A DNA stretch of 64,000 nt, from positions 9,555,501 through 9,619,500 of the forward strand of contig OX335659.1 of NCBI GenBank assembly GCA_946894095.1, read 5' to 3'. The position numbers and the translations under genes are program-made. Below are positions 1 to 11,200 of this stretch, piece after piece. This stretch comes from Incurvaria masculella. Its lineage: Eukaryota > Arthropoda > Insecta > Lepidoptera > Incurvariidae. The notes below the pieces were generated by a model that worked only from the letters and a program-made list of their open reading frames with translations, did no database searches and had not been told where the DNA came from. Position 1 is the stretch's first letter. Each line of letters begins with the position of its first letter.

Positions 1-2
1 CA

Positions 3-1410
3 CCAACTGACAAGAAACTTAAAACATCATGTTGTCCTCATTTAACAAAAAAATGCTTTTCCTTTGGTGATTGTTTCTACAAAAGAAACTTAAAACTAAC
101 ATCAAAACAAAAACTGCACACTGACAGTGAACCTAACAAAACTTGCAGTGCTATTTTTAGAAAGTGTTGCCTAATATTAATGTGTCGTTCCTTGAACGGA
201 AAATCAAAACAAATTCGAAAACCAGAAATAAAGAACTACAAGATAAAACTAATAAAAAAACAAATCAGTTGTCAATTAAATCAACCTTTTCTTCGTTTAT
301 TTTGTTGTAATGCCAAGAAAAAACCAAATACATCAAGCATACCTGACAATGAAGATAAACTAGAACCGAAAGCTGTCCCTAATTCCAGAAAATTGACAGA
401 TTGTTGTTTCGTTTGTTTGTTTTTCCAGTAGAAGATCAAAACAGAAAAAACCTTACAAAAAAGTCAGACATAAGAAATGTTGCAATATATTTAAAAAAGA
501 ATGCTTAAATTTTTGGTCCGGTTTGTCGGGCTACAGAAAGCTCAAAAGTCGAGGCACCAAGAAAATAAATAAGCAGAGATCAAATCAAACACCATTTAAC
601 AAAAATATTTTACAGTTTTGGAGTTGCATCGAATGTCTAAAAGGTTGCAAATCGTTCTGGATGTGTCGCTGCCTACGCAAGCAATCTCGAGCTAAGATGT
701 CTATCAAAACCAGTTCTTCTGAGAAACCACGCCTGAAAAAATCAAGCTTACGTTGTTGTCTTACACGACGCTGTGGAAGCATATGGTTATGCCGATATCG
801 GAAACGTCGTCGTCTCTTTGGTTGTCTAAATTATACAGACGAAAACCGCACGGATTGTTCCTGTCACTCCTCCTCCAGCACCAGCTATATTAGATTTTAT
901 TGGAGCTTGTCTTCACTGAATTCGTCGTTCAGGAGATCGAACCATGAGGAATCTGGCCCTAGTGGTGTAAAAAGGTTTAAAAACGAAGCGAACGCGAATA
1001 ATTGTGTCGAAGTGACATGTAGACCTCGGACGGCGATTTGGCCCACAACATTTTCCAACAGTCGTAGCTTTGAAGGCAACATTGCCAATCAGGCGATGTC
1101 TTCTAGGGGGTCCTTCCGCAACCACGCTCGTACTCAGGATCCAAAAACGGCAGCAAGGAATGCCATGCGCAATAATGTGGGGTTGCCGACAGTGAGAAGA
1201 AGAAATAGATGGAGTAAATATTTAAAGCGAGACAGAAAAATCAAAAGAACCGTTCCCGAAAATCTACCTGGCAATAACGTCATAAAAGAGATTCTTGCGC
1301 CTCCTCAATTCCGAGTGGAGAACACCTGCGGGCCTCCTTGTGGCGTATCTTCAAGTGCTAATTTCGCTTTGCCGCCGTTTCTGCGTAATAAAAAGATTCC
1401 GACGAATTGA
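3..1410 (+). CDS. Basic cysteine-repeat protein, 5'-partial, one frame change
   Basis: I do not recognise the family. The frame is open from base 3 to the stop at 429-431. A second frame is open from about 397 to 1410 and carries on with the same composition, so I read them as one protein of about 465 residues joined by a single indel in the T-rich run at 410-428. The left end is outside the window. The protein is very rich in Lys, Arg, Ser and Cys and has no signal peptide or membrane segment in the visible part. A degenerate unit C-x(5,6)-C-x5-C, followed by an aromatic or basic residue, recurs at 33-74, 144-185, 481-522 (last Cys changed to Gly), 625-666 and 754-792. Weaker copies lie near 270-308 and 402-420. 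The units are separated by Lys/Arg/Ser-rich linkers. The C-terminal third lacks the repeat and is Arg/Asn/Pro-rich. The break could be an assembly error, a real inactivating indel, or a missed intron; the cag at 427-429 looks like an acceptor, but I found no donor in the right phase. Confidence 0.5.
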
Positions 1411-1639
1411 GAACCTCCTCCTTTTTTTCGAAGTCGCTTAAAAATAACACGGAAATGTTCGAACTGTCAAAGCGGATTTAAGCGTGTGAAGGATTTAAAT
1501 CTATTCTACTTTACATATTTTCTTGCGTCGGGGCGAGCTCTATCTGGTGAACTTGTAAATAATTTTTTTTGCATGTACCGGAGTGGTCCCAATCCATTTT
1601 GTTCTGTCCTAGTCGTGAAAAGCGAAGAGACAAGGTTTG
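1411..1639. other. 3' flank of the Cys-repeat ORF
   Basis: AT-rich sequence with no recognised gene. It separates the end of the Cys-repeat frame from the first SINE. Confidence 0.3.
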
Positions 1640-1985
1640 TTAGCCTGGTTTGCCCAGCGGCGCGACGCCTCGATGCTCGTACGATCGTCCAGGTTAAGTA
1701 ACGTGAGCGCGATCGGGTACTGGATTGGTAACCGCTCGACCGTCAAGGCTGGCTGTAGTTCCGATTCCACGTAACACTGTATGTTCTCTGGTAGTCCCCT
1801 GAATTACTAACTAGGTGACAGGGTTAAATCCGCCTGGGTTGGCACCGGTACCATCGAATTGAATGAACGACGGCCGAAGTAGCAATGAAAATCGTCCGCG
1901 TTTTCCATCCAGTTCAATGTAGCCGTGCAATAAACGAAAGGTCCTGGCATGGCACCTAGTTCTCTGTGATTTGGGTTTTAATGTT
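1640..1985 (+). repeat. SINE copy, two-part tRNA-like head subfamily
   Basis: The head has the layout of the copies at 39140 and 56740: 'gcgcgacg' near the start, 'gagcgcgatcgggt' in the middle, then a B-box-like 'gttccgattccacg'. The body carries 'ttttccatccagttcaatg', 'tagccgtgcaat' and 'cctggcatggcacctag', which all full-length copies in this window share. Confidence 0.75.
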
Positions 1986-2346
1986 TATTATTTGGTATAT
2001 GTTTAAAAATGTACGGCTTTTCACGCGGCGGGAGGAGACATTCTCCGACGTTTCGAGCTGATTTTTCAGCCTGTTATTTTGGCTAATATCATAAGCGCAT
2101 TACCCATTTATGTCAATTTTTACATGTAATCAAAACCATTCAAAATAATATTTCCATTTTAAAAAAATGTATTTGATCAATAATTGTTACTTTCGATTTG
2201 ATTTGATTCCCATTTTAAAGCTGAAAATCCCCGCAAAAAAAAATCTGTGCAAAATATCCGTCTCTTCGGTCGGTGAAGCCTAATTCGTTTTTAAATTAAT
2301 AAGCCTAAAGCGATTTAGTAAAATTATATCGATGGTAAAATGTGTA

Positions 2347-4343
2347 TCTATACTATTATATAAAGAGGAAAGGTTTTATTGTTTGTTTATATGAACCGAA
2401 TAGGCTCTGAAACTACTGAACGGATTTGAAAAATTATTTCACCGTTGAAAAGCTAGTCTATCCGACGGACATAGGCTATGTTTTATCTTAAATAAATTAG
2501 GGATCCTTACCAAAACTCCGATAACGTAACCCTAGGTGCAAAAAAAATGACCAAGAACGTTCCTTACATCGCGTGCGCTGCGAAAACTATTCACGCTAGA
2601 ACAAAATGATGTACAACAATTTTATAGACCACATTATTATCTACAAAAAATGTCGCGACAGCATACATCTAACTATTATAGTTACGACACAATAAGTGTG
2701 CATTTATTTTAAAATCAAAATTTAAATACCGCCGCTAGAAAAGGCTCTTTATTTGTACCTAGATATTAATCCTTATCAAAATAAATAAATTATTATTTAA
2801 AACTGTTTCAATAGCTTTATATTACTTTTTGAATTATTCGATTCGGACATTTCATTGGAAAGATATCATGAGTTTAAAAATTAGAAAAAACTCCGCTCGG
2901 CCAACTATGCGTTTTAGAGTTTGTAGGCGTCACTTAGGCTGAGATAAATAGTCGTAACAGAAACTATGACTAACGAAAAGTATTACTTTGTGCCGTCACT
3001 TTTTGTATGGACGAAATCTCAGGCTGAGATAAATAGTCGTAACAAAAACTTAGACTAGCGGAAAGTAGTACTTTGTGACGTCACTTTGACACATTTTGTA
3101 TGGACGAAATCTCAAAGCAATGCCAATTGACGTCACAAAGTACTACTTTGCGTTAGCATTAGTTTCAATGACGACTATTTATCTCAGGCTGAGATAAAGA
3201 GTCGTAACAGAAACTAAGACTAACGAAAAGTAGTACTTTGTGACGTCACTTTGCATTACTTTAAGGCTGAGGCTGAGATAAATAGTCGTAACAGAAACTA
3301 AGACTAACGAAAAGTAGTACTTTGTGACGTCAATTTGCATCACTTTTGAGATTGCGTCCATACAAAATGTATCAAAATGACGTCACAAAGTACTACTTTT
3401 CGTTAGCCTTAGTTTCTGTTACGACTATTTATCTCAGCCTTAGATTTCGTCCATACACAATGTGTCAAAGTGACGTCACAAAGTACTACTTTGCGTTAGC
3501 ATTAGTTTAGGTTACGACTATTTATCTTAGCCTCAGGCTGAGATAAATAGTCGAAAAAGAAACTAAGTCTAACGAAAAGTAGTACTTTGTGACGTCAATT
3601 GGCATTACTTTGAGATTTCGTCCATACAAAACGTGTCAAAGTGACGTCACAAAGTACTACTTTTGGTTAGTCTGTTTCTGTTACGACTATTTATCTCAGC
3701 CTCAGAGGTACGGGAGGAGAGTCAGTCGGCTCCCTACGCAGCAGCCGTGTGCAGAATTTAAGAAATTGACGCTTGATAATATTTTGTCGCTTGATGATAA
3801 TTAGTTTAGTGGGTAACTACGCATTCAAAAAGTTCTTTTCAGAACTAGACCCATTAATATTAATATATAATCCTAATAAATAAGTGACTTAAATAGTTTT
3901 TATGATTTTCGATTAAATACTTTTTAGTTGTAGGTTATAGTAGTAGTTGTAGGTAGCTAATAACAGTTAAAGAGATTCTCAAAAGCCGTAACATTTTTCA
4001 AACATGTCTAACGACCGCGGTAATCTCAAAAGTATCATAATAATAGTTAAGCTAATTATTTAGTGAAAAATAAAACATCAAATAGTGTTTACTCCCTGGC
4101 TTTAACTCAAAAAAAAATTTATTTAATGGCTTTTGTTTTGTGGTTATGACCTTTTAAAAATAATACAAAAAAATAAAAAAAAAATATTCACAAAATTTGT
4201 AATTTTTATTTCAAATATTTCAATGTAGGTATATGCTCTTTTTTAGGGACTCTACGTAAGAAGGGTTTATTTGTGTATCATTGTGTCAAAATAATATTTT
4301 TTAAATTATATTATGCCCGTGCAAAGCCGGGACGGGCTGCTAG
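2347..4343 (+). mobile_element. Non-autonomous Helitron
   Basis: It starts TCTATACTATTATATAAAG and ends with a GC-rich hairpin (gccggg...) followed by CTAG. It is flanked by A on the left and T on the right, as Helitrons are. It encodes no Rep/helicase. A cluster of foldback repeats (2934-3706) lies inside it, so that cluster was either captured or inserted later. The 5' part (2380-2520) has the sequence common to insect Helitrons with an AAAGAGGAAAG start. Confidence 0.75.
2934..3706. repeat. Cluster of foldback elements with TGACGTCA sites
   Basis: The unit is an inverted repeat whose arm reads GGCTGAGATAAATAGTCGTA, then acagaaactaagactaacg, then aaaagtagtactttgtgacg. The loop is about 40 bp and contains 'gatttcgtccataca'. 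About four to five units and half-units are joined end to end in both orientations. Each arm carries the palindrome TGACGTCA. I count eight perfect copies at 3076, 3128, 3241, 3325, 3378, 3471, 3590 and 3642. The same family forms a second cluster at 61855-62508. Confidence 0.85.
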
Positions 4344-4439
4344 TCATCTTATAGTAAGGAAAACATTTTATAAATACCTGCACCGGTCCGATCCTTGACA
4401 CATTTGTAGCCAAATGTAAAAAACAAATTGTTGCACGAC

Positions 4440-4747
4440 TTAAGGATGTTCCGACCCATACAATGTTTTTTTTACAAAGAACGCAAAAAGTATTGCACTT
4501 TAAGGCACGAATTCGTCAAAAATATTAAAATAGCCATCTTAGTTGCAGCGAAAACATATTCACAATTTCAGGTTTAATGGTTTCGTTGTAATTGCCGATT
4601 AGAAGTTTTACACCGTTAGATGGCGCTGTTAAATAAAAATCGTATTTAAATAAATTGTAACCAAACCAATAATCCTGAAATTGTGAAATTGCAACACTTT
4701 TTGCGTTATGTGTGCAAACAACTTTATATGGGTCGGAACAGCCTTAA
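4440..4747. mobile_element. MITE with TTAA target duplication (piggyBac-like)
   Basis: It is bounded by TTAA on both sides (4440-4443 and 4744-4747). The terminal inverted repeats are GGATGTTCCGACCCATA on the left and GGCTGTTCCGACCCATATA when the right end is read on the minus strand. The inner sequence is also inverted: gcaaaaagtattgca pairs with tgcaacactttttgc. It has no coding capacity. Confidence 0.8.
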
Positions 4748-4839
4748 CAACAATCGTCTTCCCCGGACAGTCTGTGTGTAGGTATTTACGAAAATGCATG
4801 GAGAGGGCGAATTTCAATGTTGAATAATTGATTGTTCAG

Positions 4840-5090
4840 GAGCTCGAGAAAATAAAGGCGTGCGGTCTGGCGCGCAACGTCGGCGTGTCCAACTTCAACG
4901 CGGCGCAGCTGCGGCGCGTGCTGGCGGCGGCGGCGCCGGGGTCGCGGCCCGCGTGCCTGCAGGTCGAGGTGCACGCGCTGTGCCAGCAGGCGGCGCTGCT
5001 GCGCGCGTGCGCGGAGCTGCGCGTGCCCGTCGTCGCGTACTCGCCGCTCGGCTCCAAGGCGCTCGCCGACCAGCTCGCCGAGAAGACGGG
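4840..5090 (+). CDS. Aldo-keto reductase exon A
   Basis: Acceptor ttgttcag at 4832-4839, donor GTGCGT at 5091, ending in phase 2. It encodes the segment from ELEKIKACGLARNVGVSNFN through QVEVHALC to AYSPLGSKALADQL. GC content is far above its surroundings. Confidence 0.85.
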
Positions 5091-7547
5091 GTGCGTAGCC
5101 GCGATATTGACATCAAACTAATTACACATCTATGGGCCCGAATCTTGAAATTCATTTAGCTCCAACAATGAAATATACATAGATATAAAGAGCAGGCCCT
5201 AGAAATATATCCTGCTAAAAATCTGAATGGAAATACATGGCACAGCAGAGTTATTCCGTTTTTTTTTATTATACATCAAAAGTGTGGACATGCTTTTCAA
5301 GTAGTGAAACATAAAACACCTAAATTGCACAACGTGTTGTGTGGGTTCCTGCACGTAAAAATAATACAATTGGGCCCCCTGTATTTCTTCCGGTACATGT
5401 CATAAGAGCCGACTAAGGGATTCCTGGTTCGTGGTTCGGATTCCACGTTACATAGTTTTGGACATCGGGAGCGTTTGCCGCCCTATTATTTCGTGACCGT
5501 TTATTTATTCTGCAGGCGCCATTAGGAATTATCATATTAAATTAAAAATAAAATATAAGTAAGTACTAAGTATAAATACTTTACCAGAAAAAGTAAAAAT
5601 TAAATTGTGGGTGGCCTTGGTGGTTTGCAATTAGTACCTACGCACTTCTGCATCTGCCAACAGAACAGCGACACTGCTGACGTGAAGTGTGGTTGTGGTT
5701 ACAGGCGCTCGTACCCCGACCTGCTGACGCTGGAGCCGGTGACGCGCATCGCGGCGGCGCGCGGCCGCACGCCGGCGCAGGTGCTGCTGCGGCACGCGCT
5801 GCAGCGCGGCATCGCCGCTATACCCAAGAGCACCAACCCGCAGCGCATCAAGGAAGTACGTACAACTTGAGACCTACTCTGACCTGCTGATGTTGGATCC
5901 GGTGACGCGCATCGCGGCGGCGCGCGGCCGCACGCCGGCGCAGGTGCTGCTGCGGCACGCGCTGCAGCGCGGCATCGCCGCTATACCCAAGAGCACCAAC
6001 CCGCAGCGCATCAAGGAAGTACGTACAACTTGAGACCTACTCTGACCTGCTGATGTTGGATCCGGTGACGCGCATCGCGGCGGCGCGCGGCCGCACGCCG
6101 GCGCAGGTGCTGCTGCGGCACGCGCTGCAGCGCGGCATCGCCGCTATACCCAAGAGCACCAACCCGCAGCGCATCAAGGAAGTACGTACAACTTGAGACC
6201 TACTCTGACCTGCTGATGTTGGATCCGGTGACGCGCATCGCGGCGGCGCGCGGCCGCACGCCGGCGCAGGTGCTGCTGCGGCACGCGCTGCAGCGCGGCA
6301 TCGCCGCTATACCCAAGAGCACCAACCCGCAGCGCATCAAGGAAGTACGTACAACTTGAGACCTACTCTGACCTGCTGATGTTGGATCCGGTGACGCGCA
6401 TCGCGGCGGCGCGCGGCCGCACGCCGGCGCAGGTGCTGCTGCGGCACGCGCTGCAGCGCGGCATCGCCGCTATACCCAAGAGCACCAACCCGCAGCGCAT
6501 CAAGGAAGTACGTACAACTTGAGACCTACTCTGACCTGCTGATGTTGGATCCGGTGACGCGCATCGCGGCGGCGCGCGGCCGCACGCCGGCGCAGGTGCT
6601 GCTGCGGCACGCGCTGCAGCGCGGCATCGCCGCTATACCCAAGAGCACCAACCCGCAGCGCATCAAGGAAGTACGTACAACTTGAGACCTACTCTGACCT
6701 GCTGATGTTGGAACCGTTGACGCGCATCGCATCGCCGCCATACCCAAGAGCGCTTACCCACAGTGCATCAAGGAAGTACTTACAACCTGAGACCTACTCT
6801 AACCTGCTGATGCTGAAACCGGTGACGCCCATAGCATCACCGCCATACCCAAGAGCACCAACCCGCCGATCATCAAGGAAATACGTGACGGTGAGCCGGT
6901 GACGCGCATCGCGGCGAGACGCGCGCCCGCACGCCGGCGTATGTGCATCTGCGGCACGCGCTGCGGCGCGGCAACGCCGCCGTACCTAAGAGCACCGACC
7001 CACCGTGTATCAAGGAAGTACGTACAACTTGAGACCTACTCTGATCTACATCGCGTCGGCGCGCGGTCGCACGCCGGCTCAGGTGTTGCTGCGGCACGCG
7101 CTGCAGCGCGGCATCGCCGCCATTACCTAGAGCTCGTTTTCCCGAATCGGCGGTAGTTTTAAAATTTATGGAGAATTTAATAGCGCGCGCAGTAGGCGTC
7201 AAGCGAACTAACATTTGCGAATCTGAGTTTGATTTTGAAATGCTGAAGAAGTAAAACCACAGAATAAGTAGTCAAACTTGTCTGGGGTTTGACATTTTTA
7301 CGTAACTTCGAATTTAGGTGTGAAGTCCGAATAGGAGCTCTGAGGATGTGACGCTGCAGCCATCAACGAGCGCCTTGAGAACTCCTTGTCCTCTTGATTT
7401 CAGAACATCTCGGTGTTCGATTGGGAGCTGAGTGAGCAGGAGATGTCGGAGCTGGCTGCGCTGGACCGCGGCGAGGAGGGCAGGATCTGCGACTTCTCAT
7501 TCTTCAAGGGCATCGAGGCGCATCCCGAGTTCCCCTTCAAGAAGTAA
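4840..7547 (+). CDS. Aldo-keto reductase, C-terminal half (last three exons)
   Basis: An NAD(P)H-dependent oxidoreductase of the AKR (TIM-barrel) superfamily. The visible exons are 4840-5090, 5705-5855 and 7404-7547, joining to 181 aa of an expected 320 or so. Family motifs appear in order: GLARNVGVSNFN (strand/helix after the active-site region), QVEVHALCQQ, AYSPLGS, then IPKSTNPQRIKEN, which is the cofactor-phosphate segment, then a VFDWELSEQEM-type helix and a C-terminal tail ending EFPFKK. The catalytic Asp/Tyr/Lys/His lie in earlier exons that I cannot find at 1-4840. They are probably left of the window, which would place the Cys-repeat ORF inside an intron. The exons are extremely GC-rich against AT-rich introns. 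The intron after 5855 contains nine tandem copies of the preceding exon. Substrate cannot be inferred. Confidence 0.85.
5705..5855 (+). CDS. Aldo-keto reductase exon B (source of the array)
   Basis: Acceptor ggttacag ending at 5704, donor GTACGT at 5856. It starts by completing a Gly codon and ends in phase 0. It encodes YPDLLTLEPVTRIAA, TPAQVLLRHALQRG and IPKSTNPQRIKE. This is the only copy with a proper acceptor in the right phase for exon A. Confidence 0.85.
5856..6670 (+). repeat. Five apparently identical 163-bp copies of AKR exon B
   Basis: Units start at 5856, 6019, 6182, 6345 and 6508, exactly 163 bp apart, and I see no difference between them. Each has a 16-bp spacer (gtacgtacaacttgag) and 147 bp of exon that stays open as 49 codons (TYSDLLMLDP... 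to IPKSTNPQRIKE), followed by a donor. Reading through a unit boundary hits a stop (VRTT*). The 16-bp spacer is too short to splice, and the AG before each copy would put exon A out of frame. The copies are therefore probably not used in series. Confidence 0.9.
6671..7133 (+). repeat. Four decayed copies of AKR exon B
   Basis: Units at about 6671-6775, 6776-6880, 6881-7017 and 7018-7133 have internal deletions and many substitutions. They still keep blocks such as 'acctactctgacctgctgatg', 'cgccatacccaagagc' and 'catcaaggaa'. The last stops in 'cattacctagagctcg'. The decayed units lie distal to the gene's exon and the clean units proximal. Confidence 0.85.
7134..7330. repeat. Fragment of the CTCACCTAAATTGGCG MITE family
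   Basis: The segment contains 'gaatttaatagcgcgcgcag', 'taggcgtcaagcgaactaac', 'gaagaagtaaaaccacagaa' and 'taggtgtgaagtccga', matching the interior of the full elements at 31158-31523 and 37104-37460. The ends are degraded. Confidence 0.6.
7404..7547 (+). CDS. Aldo-keto reductase last exon
   Basis: Acceptor tttgatttcag-type tract ending at 7403, phase 0. It encodes NISVFDWELSEQEM, then GRICDFSFFKG, then HPEFPFKK and TAA at 7545-7547. A tail of this length is normal for insect AKRs. Confidence 0.85.
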   Translation, partial: NISVFDWELSEQEMSELAALDRGEEGRICDFSFFKGIEAHPEFPFKK

Positions 7548-7802
7548 CTACGTCCTTCCCGCGCAGACACCGCGCCTTGTTGCTTTTGCATACTCGATGT
7601 GAATGAGGAGTACTTAAGCAATTATTGTGCCTTTAATATTAAATTGGTATTAAAATTTACATTTAAATTCAAGTGTTTCTTTTCTTCAACACACTCGTGT
7701 TCTAAGTATTAATGTGGTTTGTATTCGCAGCTATATGTTTTCAATTAAAACTCGTATTTTTAACAATATTGAAAATATTATTTCAGCTGCCTACCTATTT
7801 GT

Positions 7803-7890
7803 TTAATCTGGTTCAATGTAGCCGTGCTCATTAAGAGAAGGTCCTAGCATGGCACCTAATTTCTTCGGGAATATGAATGCGCTAATATCA
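7803..7890 (+). repeat. SINE 3' fragment
   Basis: Only the tail is present: 'ggttcaatgtagccgtgctc', 'gaaggtcctagcatggcacc', 'gggaatatgaatgcgctaat'. It matches the 3' half of the full SINE copies. Confidence 0.65.
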
Positions 7891-8099
7891 TGACGTGATG
7901 TGTGTGTGTCATTTCCATCCTTGTGCAGTCCCACAAAAACACCTTTAACGATGCACATTAGCAGGTACTTCTACCAACCGAGAACCCAAATGTTCCGAGA
8001 ACCCATGTCATTAAACGTCACGCACTAAGTTAATCACAATGCAGGAGAAGGCAAATACGATTTCAATCGTAATGACTGCCCATTAATTTGAATGAAATT

Positions 8100-8237
8100 A
8101 AACTATAACCCCGTTCCCCGGCCGACCGCGACGCGACGACGGTACATTCGCCCCGGGCCGGGTTCGGCGGAGTAACGTCTTTTTTATACCGTTCCAAGTA
8201 GGTCCCGTTCGGAGGCCACGAAAAAATCTAATACAAT
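8100..8237 (+). promoter_or_regulatory. GC-rich promoter and 5'UTR of the elongase gene
   Basis: A short CpG-rich stretch (ccggccgaccgcgacgcgac and on) in AT-rich surroundings lies just before the elongase start codon. A TATA-like tttttatacc lies at about 8179-8189. The start site itself cannot be fixed from sequence. Confidence 0.45.
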
Positions 8238-8298
8238 ATGGCGCTAATTCTAAAGGAGATCTCTAAGCTATATCATTTTCTCAACGATGAGCTGGCTG
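8238..8298 (+). CDS. ELOVL: Elongase exon 1
   Basis: Encodes [20 protein letters not shown] and the first base of the next codon. Donor GTGAGT at 8299. Confidence 0.88.
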
Positions 8299-11200
8299 GT
8301 GAGTAATCTTATGCTATTCTTCTGTACGTCTGCATGCCCCCGGATTCCTAAACGGCTGGACCAATTTCGATGATTTTCCCTGAATGGGTTGGATTCTCAA
8401 TTTATCCCAGTAGCTGGCGCTGCGATCGAGTTCTAGGTTTCTTTTAAATAAAACATTATTTTATAATTAATTACTCCAGTCTGTATTTTTTTTAAATGAT
8501 AAAATCATCTTCGAGGTTTGCTTTTATTTAATTTGCAGTGTTGGGCAGGATGTCTGTCGAGTCCGCTAGTTATTTACATTCAATCCTTAAAAAAAATGTA
8601 GTCAGTCGCCTGTGAAATCTGAGTTTAATAAAATTCCTGATGCAACTTTTTGACCTCTGGCGTGTATTTGCTACGGTTGTATTTTTATTAGCTTCAGACT
8701 TATGCACTGTAATGAAACGTATATAAATGCAAGCTGACTGCTGCGGCCTAGTAAGACTCATCAATCATAGAACCTACCTACGACATTTCTTAATTTAAAA
8801 ACCAGCATCATCTTTTCGTAATTTCACAGACCAGAGGACGCAGACATGGTTCTTGATGAGTTCCCCTTTCCCCGGCCTGGCGCTGCTGGGTGTGTACTTA
8901 CTCGTCGTGTTCCGATGGGGCCCGCGCCATATGCAGAGCCGACAACCCTACGAGCTGCGCACTATCATAGCCCTCTACAATGTTATTCAAATCGGCGCCT
9001 GCCTCTACGTAGTGTATCAGGTTGGTGACTGTGGACCTACCCAATTAGGGAACATTCAATCAGTTTGAGGTTCCCGGTTAGTTACCCTTACCCCGGCATT
9101 GCACTGCTGTGTGAACTTGCTCGGCGTATTCCGATGGGGCCCGCGCAATATGAAGTGCCGGCAGCCCAACGAGCTACGCACTATTATAGTCCTCTACAAT
9201 GCTATTCAAATCATTGCCTGCCTCTACGTCGTGTATCGTTGGTGATTGTGTACCTGCCTATTCCGGGAAAAGTAAATCAGTGTTGGGTCCTTGATGAGTT
9301 ACCCTTTCCTTGGCCTGGCACTGCTGTGTGAACTTGCTGGGCGTTTTCGGATGGGGCCCGCGCCAAATGAAGTACCGGCAGCCCAACGAGCTACGAACTA
9401 TTATAGCCCTCTAAAATGATATTTCAAATCGTCGCCTGCCTCTACGTCGTGTATCAGGTTGGTGATATGTGTACCTTCCCAATCAGGGAATATTCAATTA
9501 GTTTGAGGTCACTGATGAGTTGCCCTTTCCCCGGCCTGGCATTGTTGTGAGTACTTGCGCGTCATGTTCCGATGGGGCTGCGCCATATGAACAGCCGGCA
9601 GTCCGACGAGCTACGCACTATTATAGCCCTCTACAATGCTATTTTAAATCGTCGCCTGCCTCTACATCGTGTATCGTTGGTGATTGTGTTGAGTACCTAC
9701 CTAATAGTAGAATAGTAAATCAGTGTTAGGTCCTTGATAAGTTGCCCTTCCTCGGCCTGGCAATGCTGTGTGTACTTGCTCGTCGTGTTTCGACACAACT
9801 ACCGTCATGTTATTAGTCCAATACACCACATTCCCGACTAGGTGCTATGCTAGGACCTTGTATATAGTACATTAATTTTGTAATGTTATAGGTATGGGTG
9901 GTGGGAATTGGTATGAGCCAACGAGCAGTTTCGATTTCATTTTATATCCCCCATTAGATCCTCACACTCTGGTTCGTCATTTTCGTTTCCTGTCGGTTCG
10001 ATTACTTCTAGCGAAGAGCCGAAAAATTCTTCGCCAGGTTGGTAATTCTATTTTTTTTATTGATACTTGCAAACTAGTTTACAGTGGTTGATCGATCACA
10101 GAAAGACAGCAGAAAACATTTGTGCTCGTTGGGTGCGCAGAGGAGGAGTGGAAGGGGTTCTAGTCCTATGCCGGAAATAGTCCCTTATCTGGCTATGCCC
10201 TAGAAGAGTGCTGCATGATTGGATCACGTTGTGTCAATGGTTGCAGAGCTTGCGGCTGGGCTGGGGGACGCACTACACGTTCCTGTGCCAGCCCGTCGAC
10301 CACTCGGACGCACCGGAAGCGGTCGAGTTCGCGTGGAAGGTCTGCTACACGTACTTCGTCGTCAAGCTTGTCGATCTACTCGACACGGTACGTCGTCTCA
10401 AAGATCGTTTACGTCTTACAGGTTCAGGGGGTTACCATGCTAAGTTAACTCGCCGGGTGAATAACAGGTTAACAGGGAAAAGAGTGATGAAATCTGACTT
10501 TTAATTGCATTTCGTACAATGCTAACTGTCAAACGACGTGTTGTTCGGCCAAGTTAACCTCGCGGCCAATTTACCAGTTAACATGGTACGAAATGCAACT
10601 GAAACGTCAGATTTAAGGCGCTAGGACTAGCCAACTACTCGCGCCATACAAATGCACTTTTTAACAAATGTAATAATATGTAGTGAAACGCTTCAGCAAA
10701 TCCAAATAGAACTCCAGACTGATAATGGATTGTTAATATTTTTTTATTCCATCATTTATTTTAATAATAATAAAAATAAAAAAGTTGATTTTTCTCATTA
10801 GAAATCTGAAAGTAATTCGATTTCTAGATATAAGCAAAAACAGCATATATGCATAAACAAAAAATTCCATTTGCTTTTAGATTTCTACATTTAGTCAAAA
10901 AAGTTCGGAAATGGACACCGTTTCCGCAATGAATTTTGTATAGAAAAAGGAAACATACATTAACGAAAATAATTCGATTCCTAGACAAGGAATCATATAT
11001 TGTACGAATGACACTTATAATCGTCAGACTTAGTTAGTTAACTTGGGGTGCCTCGTCTAACTTTGCGATTTGGCTAGTACCAGGCCCTTAATCACCCTTG
11101 CCTATTTACGTGGCGAGTTATTTACCTTGGTAGGTAACCCCCCAGGGCATCATTATCGTATGCATAACTTGCAGGTGATGAAAACATTACAAACAGTGAT

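Noticed and set aside
5856..6670. Evenly spaced identical repeats, CRISPR-like at first sight.
   Set aside because: The units are contiguous coding-exon copies with a 16-bp spacer that is itself identical. There are no variable spacers, and the genome is eukaryotic.
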